Shown here: positions 1-5,435 of the stretch, one piece after another | Layout: every line of letters starts with the position of its first letter | Position numbering within the stretch: position 1 is the first letter of the stretch | Source: an uncultured Roseiflexaceae bacterium | Lineage (GTDB): Bacteria; Chloroflexota; Chloroflexia; Chloroflexales; Roseiflexaceae | Length of the DNA: 5,504 bases | Assembly (NCBI GenBank): GCA_903932805.1 | Contig: CAIZHO010000568.1 | Span: forward strand, 1-5,504 | Reading direction: 5' to 3' | Notes under the pieces: generated by a model | Told to the model about the DNA's origin: nothing | Seen by the model: only the letters and a program-made list of their open reading frames with translations | Databases searched by the model: none | Position numbers and translations under genes: made by a program

Positions 1-867
1 ACGTGCCATGATAGTTACCAGCACCAATGCCAAGGCAGAAAACAGCCAGCGCAGGACCACCGCACTGTCGAGCTCGGCATACTGACTGAGCACGTACAGC
101 GGTTGATTAACCAGCTTCTGGAGCGCCAAACCAGAGCGTGCATACCCAAAAAACGTCGAACGGATGGTACTCTGTACCGATCCTTGGGTCCCGTTCGGAG
201 GGAACACAAGATTGAGTTCGAGTGTCGACGGTAGTCCATCCGCATCGACGGTGATGTGCCCCGATCCCGTGGCAGATTTGAGCTGTGCAGATTGTGCCAA
301 CGCAGCCCATTCGTCACGATAGGCGATCCCACGCGCACGATCTATGGTGAGGAGCCGTTCGAAGTGCGCTGCGAACGCACTGCCGTCAAAACCGAACGAA
401 TAGCCTGGGTTCGCACTCTTGATTGCAGTCGCATTCACGACACCCGACAAAAAAGTAAGCGTATTGATCTGCGCGACGTTTGTGTTTGCTTTGACCGTTT
501 GCCAATCCGAACCAGGCTGTCGCATGAATGTCTGTCCACGCTCACGGCGGACCTCCAACATAATGCCATTCTGATTTTGGATGGTAATCTTACTAGAATT
601 ATTTGACTCGTCGACGGCCCCATCAATGATGAGGCGATCGTGTCGACTTTCTTTGCCAATATTTGTAATGCGCGGTGCATAGTCGCTGACTGAGTCTATC
701 TCGGTATGGAACGAATACGCACCACTGAGCTTGGCGATTTCTTGGACACGCCGCATACGTTCGAGAGGGCTGACCCGTTGATGTGCCGACACCACGAGAA
801 ATGTGCTCGTCAGGAGCACAACAATCGAGAGCAATACAGCAGTCGCGTACGTGAATGTCTTGTTCAT
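1..867 (-). CDS. Membrane-anchored extracytoplasmic protein, N-terminal 289 residues (3' end outside window)
   Basis: The minus-strand frame is open without a stop from the start codon to the window edge, giving 289 codons, so this is a partial gene. The protein begins MNKTFTY, followed by a hydrophobic stretch at about residues 8-28 (a signal anchor or uncleaved signal peptide; no lipobox Cys). Residues 30-260 look like a soluble, beta-rich extracytoplasmic domain, including SPLERMRRVQ (33-42), GAYSFHTEID (49-58) and GHITVDADGLPSTLELNLVF (203-222). A second hydrophobic segment at about 268-287 leads off the window. The GxIxVDxDGLP pattern resembles LolA/LppX-like lipoprotein folds. From memory, similar N-terminal regions occur in large Chloroflexota surface proteins, some with Rhs-type C-termini; this is unverified. 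Three consecutive ATG codons lie at 873, 870 and 867. I chose 867 because AGGGA (878-874) then has normal spacing. Codon use looks AT-richer than in the neighbours. Function unknown. Confidence 0.85.
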   Translation of the reverse strand, partial: MNKTFTYATAVLLSIVVLLTSTFLVVSAHQRVSPLERMRRVQEIAKLSGAYSFHTEIDSVSDYAPRITNIGKESRHDRLIIDGAVDESNNSSKITIQNQNGIMLEVRRERGQTFMRQPGSDWQTVKANTNVAQINTLTFLSGVVNATAIKSANPGYSFGFDGSAFAAHFERLLTIDRARGIAYRDEWAALAQSAQLKSATGSGHITVDADGLPSTLELNLVFPPNGTQGSVQSTIRSTFFGYARSGLALQKLVNQPLYVLSQYAELDSAVVLRWLFSALALVLVTIMAR

Positions 868-873
868 CATCAT

Positions 874-878
874 TCCCT
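874..878 (-). promoter_or_regulatory. Ribosome binding site selecting the start at 867
   Basis: The minus strand reads AGGGA directly against a run of three ATG codons (873, 870, 867). The spacing is 0, 3 and 6 bases respectively, so only the third ATG sits at a usual Shine-Dalgarno distance. The first two ATGs would add two methionines and not change the protein otherwise. Confidence 0.55.
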
Positions 879-895
879 AGTATGGATTGATGTAA

Positions 896-950
896 CTATC
901 GACGATAGAGCGATGCATGAATCATCAATTTTTCGTCGATAATCGACGAA
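896..950. promoter_or_regulatory. Two palindromes sharing an ATCGACGA core upstream of the left-edge gene
   Basis: Palindrome one is CTATCG-A-CGATAG (896-908). Palindrome two is TTCGTCGAT-A-ATCGACGAA (932-950), with perfect 9-base arms around a single A. The string ATCGACGA occurs at 898-905 and 942-949, and inverted at 933-940. The palindrome centres (902 and 941) are 39 bases apart, close to four helical turns. The segment 921-970 is AT-rich and lies 55-105 bases upstream of the start at 867, where a promoter and operator would be expected. This layout suits binding of a dimeric regulator, but no regulator gene is present and no clear -10/-35 pair could be picked on the minus strand. Confidence 0.4.
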
Positions 951-997
951 TATTTTTTATCTTCGATAACATCTATTGCGAGACGTGTTGTGCGCAC

Positions 998-1035
998 AAA
1001 GAGATGCAGTACTCTTCGGAGTGAAGAGTACTGCA
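998..1035 (-). terminator. Intrinsic terminator-like hairpin after the VWA gene
   Basis: The arms TGCAGTACTCTTC (1005-1017) and GAAGAGTACTGCA (1023-1035) are perfectly complementary over 13 bp around a 5-base GGAGT loop. The hairpin lies 58 bases past the stop codon of the VWA gene in its direction of transcription. On the minus strand it is followed by TCTCTTT, a short and imperfect U-rich tail. It separates the MoxR/VWA operon from the next minus-strand gene, as a terminator should. The weak tail leaves open that it stabilises a 3' end or acts as another structured element. Confidence 0.6.
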
Positions 1036-1093
1036 CGAGGGGTATTGACCGCGGTCTCCAGCTTTGTACCGGACCAAACACAAAAAGAATGTG

Positions 1094-2305
1094 CTAACCG
1101 TTCTCTGTGTCACCCGTTGGTGGCGCGGTCTTTGCAGCGCGCCTCGGGCTACGCTTTTCGTCGCGCATGGTAGCCAGCATGTTGCCCAATTGCTCGATGC
1201 TGACTAAGTTGTGGACGGGGATGAACTCGTCGATATACGGCATGGCCGCGACCATCCCCTGGGTAAGCGGCTGGTAGCGCGGATTGCCCAACAGCGGGTT
1301 CAGCCAAATGAGGCGGTGGCATGAGCGTTGCAGGCGAGCCATTTCTTGTGACAGCAGTGTCGGATCACCGCGGTCCCAGCCATCGCTGATCACCAGGACA
1401 ACTGGCCCGCGTGACAGGACACGGCGCGACCAACGCACATTAAATTCGCGGATGGTAGTGCCGATGCGTGTGCCGCCCGACCAGTCCAGGACTTGCTTGC
1501 TGACCAGGGCGACCGCATCGTCGACATCGCGTGAGCGAAGCAGCCGGGTCACTCGGGTCAGTCGCGTGCCAAAGACAAACGATTCGACGTGGTCCATCCC
1601 GTCGTTGAGCGTGTGCACAAATTGCAGCAACATGCGACTATAGCGGTCCATCGAGCCACTGATGTCGCACAGTACGACGAGTGGCCGGCGCCGATAGCGT
1701 GGCGACCGATAGGACATATGCAGCGGCTCGCCGGCAGAACGCATGCTCGAGCGCATGATGCTCCGCAGATCAATGACGCCACGGCGCTTGTCGCGACGGG
1801 ACCGTCGCGTCCGCCGCAGGGCGGGTCGCCACTTCATGCGGCGCATCATGTCGCGCGCTTGTTGGACCTCGTCGTGCGAGTAGCTGCCGAAGTCGCGCGT
1901 ACGCAGGGTCTCGCTGCCGCTATAGACCATGGTCGCGCCGACTTTTTGCTCTTCGAGGTCGTCGGGGGTGTCGCCTTCGTTGTCGTCCCCGGCCCCCGGC
2001 TTGCGGCGCGGCAAACGCAACGGTCGTTGCGGGACGCGAATGACCGGCAAGTTCGTATCTTGGACGTCGAGTGCAGACAAGCGCCGGAAGTAGAAGGCAA
2101 ACGCCGATTCAAATATCGGCATGTCATCGGCTTTGGCGATCAAGGTACACAACGCAGCGTCGTGCAGGGCCTCGCGGTCGGTCACGGTGACATACGTCAG
2201 CGCTGCGGCGAAATCAAGCAGATTGCCCGTACCGACTCGCACGCCCATCGCGCGCAACAGATGCACAAACCCGACGATGTGTTGGCTGATGTGCCCCTCG
2301 GTCAT
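1094..2305 (-). CDS. CoxE-like von Willebrand factor A (VWA) domain protein
   Basis: This 403-residue cytoplasmic protein matches the CoxE-type VWA layout. It has a helical N-terminal part (1-80), a charged linker with an acidic patch (105-120) and an arginine-rich patch (160-175), and a VWA domain from about 205. The metal-ion site (MIDAS) is complete: DISGS at 214-218, Thr279 in GGTRIG, and Asp308 in VISDGW. WLNPL at 334-338 is typical of the subfamily. The family works with MoxR-type AAA+ ATPases, the VWA protein being thought to bind metal or the client enzyme; examples are CoxE with CoxD in CO dehydrogenase maturation and CbbO/CbbQ or NorD/NorQ. The start codon overlaps the stop of the upstream ATPase gene (ATGA, 2305-2302), and no strong Shine-Dalgarno is seen, so translational coupling is likely. 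No cox, cbb or nor gene is visible, so no gene symbol is given. Confidence 0.93.
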   Translation of the reverse strand: MTEGHISQHIVGFVHLLRAMGVRVGTGNLLDFAAALTYVTVTDREALHDAALCTLIAKADDMPIFESAFAFYFRRLSALDVQDTNLPVIRVPQRPLRLPRRKPGAGDDNEGDTPDDLEEQKVGATMVYSGSETLRTRDFGSYSHDEVQQARDMMRRMKWRPALRRTRRSRRDKRRGVIDLRSIMRSSMRSAGEPLHMSYRSPRYRRRPLVVLCDISGSMDRYSRMLLQFVHTLNDGMDHVESFVFGTRLTRVTRLLRSRDVDDAVALVSKQVLDWSGGTRIGTTIREFNVRWSRRVLSRGPVVLVISDGWDRGDPTLLSQEMARLQRSCHRLIWLNPLLGNPRYQPLTQGMVAAMPYIDEFIPVHNLVSIEQLGNMLATMRDEKRSPRRAAKTAPPTGDTENG

Positions 2306-3183
2306 GCCGAGCCTATCCGAGCGAGGATGGCCCGTACCGCATCGCCGCGGATCTGTTGGAGGTCATCCTGATATTTGAGGATGGCTCCCAGTGTATCGTC
2401 GACCGATTCGAAGGTCAGGGCGGTGGTCTGCAATGCAGCTAAGGCGTTGGCCCAGTCGATGGTCTCGGCGACGCCGGGGACTTTGAACAAATCGAGCCGG
2501 CGCAGTTCTTGCACAAAGAGCACAATCTGCCGACCCAAGATTGCATTGACCTCGGGGACGCGGGCATGCAGGATTTTGAGTTCTTTGTCGAGGATCGGGT
2601 AGTCGACCCAATGGAACAAACAGCGCCGCTTCAGCGCGTCGTGCACTTCACGGGTACGATTGCTAGTGATGATGACGATGGGCGGATGCAGCGCCTTGAT
2701 GGTACCGAGCTCGGGGATGGTGATTTGCCAATCGGACAGGAGTTCGAGCAAAAATGCTTCGAATTCTTCGTCGGCACGGTCGAGTTCGTCGATGAGCAAT
2801 ACCGGCGCTTGACTATGGCCGCCGTCGATGGCGTGGAGCAGCGGTCGTTGGATGAGGAACTCACGCGAAAAGATGTCGGTCGCAGTGGCTTGTTGGGTCG
2901 CCTCGGCCATGCGGATGTGGAGCAGCTGGCGCGGGTAGTTCCACTCGTAGATGGCCGTCGACGCATCGAGGCCTTCGTAGCATTGCAATCTGATCAGTTC
3001 GGTGCCCAGCAGGGCAGCCAGTGTTTTGGCAATTTCGGTTTTGCCGACACCGGCTTCGCCTTCGAGCAAAAGCGGCTTATTCAGCTTCATCGCCAAAAAC
3101 AGCGCGGTCGTCAACGATCGGTCGGCAATATAGTTACGCTGGGCCAGGGCCTCTTGCAGGTCTTCGATGTGTGCATACGTCAT
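2302..3183 (-). CDS. MoxR-family AAA+ ATPase
   Basis: A 293-residue soluble ATPase of usual length for the MoxR/CoxD-like group. Visible motifs are Walker A GEAGVGKT (42-49), Walker B VLLIDELD (128-135), sensor 1 TSN (173-175) and an arginine pair R187-R188 in LKRRCLF, the likely arginine finger. The usual lid-domain arginine motif of classical MoxR (as in GASPR) is not seen; at that point the protein has PGVAETIDWANAL (236-248), as I recall for CoxD-like members. These ATPases form hexameric rings that use ATP to remodel or insert metal into a client enzyme with help from a VWA partner. The partner gene follows with a 4-base overlap. The start at 3183 is supported by TAGGAG (AGGAG at 3197-3193), 9 bases upstream. 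It is first in its operon, under the extended -10 promoter at 3219-3214. The client enzyme cannot be told from this window. Confidence 0.95.
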   Translation of the reverse strand: MTYAHIEDLQEALAQRNYIADRSLTTALFLAMKLNKPLLLEGEAGVGKTEIAKTLAALLGTELIRLQCYEGLDASTAIYEWNYPRQLLHIRMAEATQQATATDIFSREFLIQRPLLHAIDGGHSQAPVLLIDELDRADEEFEAFLLELLSDWQITIPELGTIKALHPPIVIITSNRTREVHDALKRRCLFHWVDYPILDKELKILHARVPEVNAILGRQIVLFVQELRRLDLFKVPGVAETIDWANALAALQTTALTFESVDDTLGAILKYQDDLQQIRGDAVRAILARIGSA

Positions 3184-3192
3184 GCCGGGGTT

Positions 3193-3197
3193 CTCCT
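3193..3197 (-). promoter_or_regulatory. Ribosome binding site of the MoxR ATPase gene
   Basis: AGGAG on the minus strand, 9 bases before the ATG at 3183. It fixes the start of the ATPase and leaves a leader of roughly 24 bases from the predicted transcription start near 3207. Confidence 0.75.
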
Positions 3198-3212
3198 AAC
3201 GAACGGTATGGG

Positions 3213-3241
3213 CATTATACCAATACCACTTCATCTATAAT
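3213..3241 (+). promoter_or_regulatory. Promoter of the flippase-like/lipoprotein operon
   Basis: A perfect TATAAT at 3236-3241 on the plus strand. The 17-base-spaced -35 position (3213-3218) reads CATTAT, which is weak and overlaps the -10 of the opposite promoter. Transcription would start near 3248, about 21 bases before the GTG start at 3269 and in front of its Shine-Dalgarno sequence. This supports the GTG start rather than the ATG at 3248. Confidence 0.55.
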
Positions 3242-3242
3242 G
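3214..3242 (-). promoter_or_regulatory. Promoter of the MoxR/VWA operon (extended -10)
   Basis: The minus strand carries TGG-TATAAT, an extended -10 with a perfect hexamer at 3219-3214. At 17-base spacing the -35 position (3242-3237) reads CATTAT, a poor -35, which an extended -10 can tolerate. The predicted start of transcription is near 3207. GGTAT (3205-3209) and ATACC (3217-3221) form a small inverted repeat across the -10 and start, and ATACCA is repeated at 3217-3222 and 3223-3228. Confidence 0.6.
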
Positions 3243-3255
3243 GACGTATGTGGGC

Positions 3256-3263
3256 GAGAGGAG
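3256..3263 (+). promoter_or_regulatory. Ribosome binding site selecting the GTG start at 3269
   Basis: GAGAGGAG ends 5 bases before an in-frame GTG at 3269. No comparable purine-rich motif precedes the in-frame ATG at 3248, which lies only 6 bases after the TATAAT box and could be translated only as a leaderless message. Confidence 0.65.
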
Positions 3264-3268
3264 CATCC

Positions 3269-4231
3269 GTGGTACAGACACTACGCCGGCGCATCATGAC
3301 GTCGGTCTTGATTGGGGTTGCAGTCGTCGCAGTCCTCGGGCTGGTCAGTGATATTGGCCAGGTCGGCGCCAGCCTGGGTAGCTTTGCGTGGCAGAGCATC
3401 CCGGCCGTTTTGGGTTTTACGGCTCTCAATTATCTCTTGCGTTGGCTCAAGTGGGATATGTACTTGCGTCACATCGGTGCCGGTACGGGGGTCAGTCGCT
3501 TCGACAGCGGGCTACTCTTTTGTGCTGGGATGGTAATGGCAGTCACACCGGGCAAAGTCGGTGAAGTGCTCAAATCCTACTTGTTGCGTCGCATCAACGG
3601 CACTGCCGTTTCGACTTCGGCACCCATCGTGTTTGCGGAACGCATGACCGATGGCATTGCGATGCTGTTACTAATGGCCGTTGGATTAACACTCTATCCA
3701 CCCGCTGCGCCGTTGTTTTATCTGCTGGTCGGCGTGACTTTTGTGGGGATTATGGCACTGCAATCCGAGGTATTGGTGTCGCGCGTGCTGGTGTTGCTCG
3801 ACAAGACGCGTTTTGCAGCGCCGCTTCGTAACGCCTACCAGTCCAGCAAGGCGCTCCTCGGCTGGCGGATGTTGGTCACGAGTACCCTGTTGAGCATTAT
3901 TTCGTGGTTTTTCGAATGTATCGCGTTCGTCTACGTATTGCAGGGACTGGGGATTGCACCGACATGGTTGATCCTGCAACAATCGACGTTTATCTTTGCG
4001 GCATCGACGCTGTTCGGCTTGGTGTCACTTATCCCTGGGGGCCTCGGTGTATCTGAGGCATCCTCCACGGGTTTGTTGGTATGGATGATCCCGATGAGCC
4101 AAGCAGCAGCGACCGCCGCGACGCTGGTCATTCGGTTTGGGACCCTGTGGTTCGGGGTGGCGCTGGGGATGGTGACCCTCGGTTGGTTTAACCGGCGCTA
4201 CCCTGAGCACACCGAAGGAGAAGCAGCATGA
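3269..4231 (+). CDS. Lysylphosphatidylglycerol synthase TM region / flippase-like integral membrane protein
   Basis: A 320-residue polytopic membrane protein of the LPG synthase TM family (PF03706, formerly UPF0104; relatives are YbhN, AglD and the N-terminal half of MprF). Family motifs are NYLLRWLKW (54-62), TPGKVGEVLKSYLLR (93-107), ERMTDGIA (124-131) and IPGGLGVSE (255-263). About seven to eight hydrophobic segments spread over the whole length, and there is no MprF-like soluble synthase domain, so it lacks a lysyl transferase activity of its own. Members are thought to move lipids or lipid-linked sugars across the membrane or assist glycosyltransferases; the substrate here is unknown. 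The GTG start at 3269 is chosen for its Shine-Dalgarno; the longer ATG start at 3248 would add seven residues (MWARGAS). The stop codon overlaps the start of the lipoprotein gene (ATGA), so the two are probably co-translated. Confidence 0.9.
   Translation: MVQTLRRRIMTSVLIGVAVVAVLGLVSDIGQVGASLGSFAWQSIPAVLGFTALNYLLRWLKWDMYLRHIGAGTGVSRFDSGLLFCAGMVMAVTPGKVGEVLKSYLLRRINGTAVSTSAPIVFAERMTDGIAMLLLMAVGLTLYPPAAPLFYLLVGVTFVGIMALQSEVLVSRVLVLLDKTRFAAPLRNAYQSSKALLGWRMLVTSTLLSIISWFFECIAFVYVLQGLGIAPTWLILQQSTFIFAASTLFGLVSLIPGGLGVSEASSTGLLVWMIPMSQAAATAATLVIRFGTLWFGVALGMVTLGWFNRRYPEHTEGEAA
4215..4220 (+). promoter_or_regulatory. Ribosome binding site of the lipoprotein gene inside the flippase-like gene
   Basis: AAGGAG lies in the last codons of the upstream gene, 7 bases before the ATG at 4228. 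With the ATGA overlap it allows both re-initiation and independent loading of ribosomes. Confidence 0.75.
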
Positions 4232-5433
4232 TCCGTTGGACATTTCACCTCTGCATCGTGTTGGGTGCGTTCCTGCTCGCCGGGTGTAGCACAACCCCGT
4301 TACTGAGTACTGTTGCCATCTCTGCGCCGACACTCAGCCCGAGTGGGGCGGGTGAATCGGTCAATGTGAGCTATACGATCGGCAAAACTGCAACAGTGAC
4401 TGTCGAGTTGGTCGACGCCAACGGGGTGCGCTATCTGCTGCGCGACAACGTCGAACGCAAGGCATCATCCGACGCGTACCAGCTCCGCATCGACGGTACC
4501 GCACCCACCGGGGATCCGGTCCTCCAGCAACGCGCATTACCGAGTGGCACCTATCAGGCAGTCGTCACCGCCACCACCGCAACGGGTGAACGTGCGACCG
4601 GACAAGTGGCATTGACCATCAACAGCGCCGACACGCCACCGCCCCTGATTGAGAATTTGGTCGCGTTCCCAACGACGATTTCACCCAACGCCGATGGGCG
4701 TGATGACGTCAGCGAGATTACCTACCAGCTCCCCGTGACCGCAACGGTCGACATCAGCATCATCACACCAGACGGGCGTACCTTGCCGTTCATCACGGGC
4801 GAAGAATCTGGTCCCCAAGTACACCGACAGGTCTGGAACGGCAAAACGACCGACGGTCAGATCCTCCCCAATGGCGAGTATACCTACACCATCCGTGCGT
4901 TGGATCGCTATGGCAACATCGTGACGACGAGTGATTCCATCACCATAGCCGATAGTGGCCAACCCGAAGCCACGATTACCTATAGCTACATGGCGCCGCA
5001 GGCACTCTTGCTGGGCGATGTATTGACCGTGACCATTCGCATCGAAAACACGGGGACCGTACCGATCCGTACCTACGGCCCTGCATCGGGGTATGAATAC
5101 ACCACCAACGATGTCTTTTCGTCGATTGCAGACGGCAAATATACTGCCAAATCCGGTGGATTTTGGCGCATTGGGGTCGACTGGGATGCGAATTCGGGCG
5201 GGGCCGCCAAACGCTACCCGTACCGCTGGGCGATGACGCCACGCACACCGGATAAGTGGAAAATCCCCTACGTCGAGGATGAGTTTTTGCCCGGCGAACG
5301 GTGTGAGGTTATTGCGCGCATCAAGATCTTGCAACAAGAAAACAAGATGGGGTTCTATGTCGGGCTCATCCAAGACGGCGTGGGCTTCTTCCAAGACAAA
5401 TCCGGCAGAACGATTAACAAAGTAGGGTTTTGA
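4228..5433 (+). CDS. Secreted lipoprotein with tandem FlgD-type Ig-like domains
   Basis: A 401-residue protein. It starts with a lipoprotein signal peptide, whose hydrophobic core runs to a lipobox LLAGC with Cys20, so it should be lipid-anchored outside the cytoplasm. Residues 31-133 and 140-242 look like two related Ig-like modules of the FlgD_ig type. The second has the hallmark SPNADGRDD (152-160), WNGKTTDGQILPNGEYTY (203-220) and ALDRYGN (224-230). The first has the degenerate counterpart LSPSGAGESVNVSYTI (36-51) and LPSGTYQAVV (104-113). Residues 248-401 form a separate beta-rich domain beginning LLLGDVLTVTIRIENTGTVP (260-279), which resembles CARDB/NEW3 adhesion-like modules, and including GFWRIGVDWD (311-320). 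No catalytic motif is seen. A structural, binding or scaffold role at the cell surface is likely. Its co-translation with the flippase-like gene suggests a shared cell-envelope task, which is inference only. Confidence 0.88.
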   Translation: MIRWTFHLCIVLGAFLLAGCSTTPLLSTVAISAPTLSPSGAGESVNVSYTIGKTATVTVELVDANGVRYLLRDNVERKASSDAYQLRIDGTAPTGDPVLQQRALPSGTYQAVVTATTATGERATGQVALTINSADTPPPLIENLVAFPTTISPNADGRDDVSEITYQLPVTATVDISIITPDGRTLPFITGEESGPQVHRQVWNGKTTDGQILPNGEYTYTIRALDRYGNIVTTSDSITIADSGQPEATITYSYMAPQALLLGDVLTVTIRIENTGTVPIRTYGPASGYEYTTNDVFSSIADGKYTAKSGGFWRIGVDWDANSGGAAKRYPYRWAMTPRTPDKWKIPYVEDEFLPGERCEVIARIKILQQENKMGFYVGLIQDGVGFFQDKSGRTINKVGF

Positions 5434-5435
5434 GA

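Noticed and set aside
256..606. Plus-strand open frame of 116 codons at the left edge
   Set aside because: It lies opposite the continuous 289-codon minus-strand frame that carries a TM anchor and coherent protein features.
932..960. Palindrome TTCGTCGATAATCGACGAA followed by a T-rich run as a plus-strand intrinsic terminator
   Set aside because: No plus-strand gene lies upstream, and the palindrome shares its core with a second nearby one, which fits an operator better.
1589..2371. Plus-strand open frame of 260 codons opposite the VWA gene
   Set aside because: It is antisense to a gene with clear family motifs, has no recognisable domain and is rich in Ala/Arg/His as expected of a shadow frame in GC-rich DNA.
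1094..3183. Naming the pair coxD/coxE
   Set aside because: The ATPase and VWA protein are of that general type, but no CO dehydrogenase genes are in the window and the family is widespread in other contexts.
2509..3240. Plus-strand open frame of 243 codons opposite the MoxR gene
   Set aside because: It mirrors the well-supported AAA+ ATPase gene and shows no motifs of its own.
3269..4231. Full MprF-type lysylphosphatidylglycerol synthase
   Set aside because: Only the membrane region is present; the C-terminal soluble aminoacyl transferase domain is missing and the gene ends at the usual length for the flippase-like family.
4681..5394. Minus-strand open frame of 237 codons opposite the lipoprotein gene
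   Set aside because: The plus-strand frame has a signal peptide, lipobox, ribosome binding site and Ig motifs; the opposite frame has none of these.
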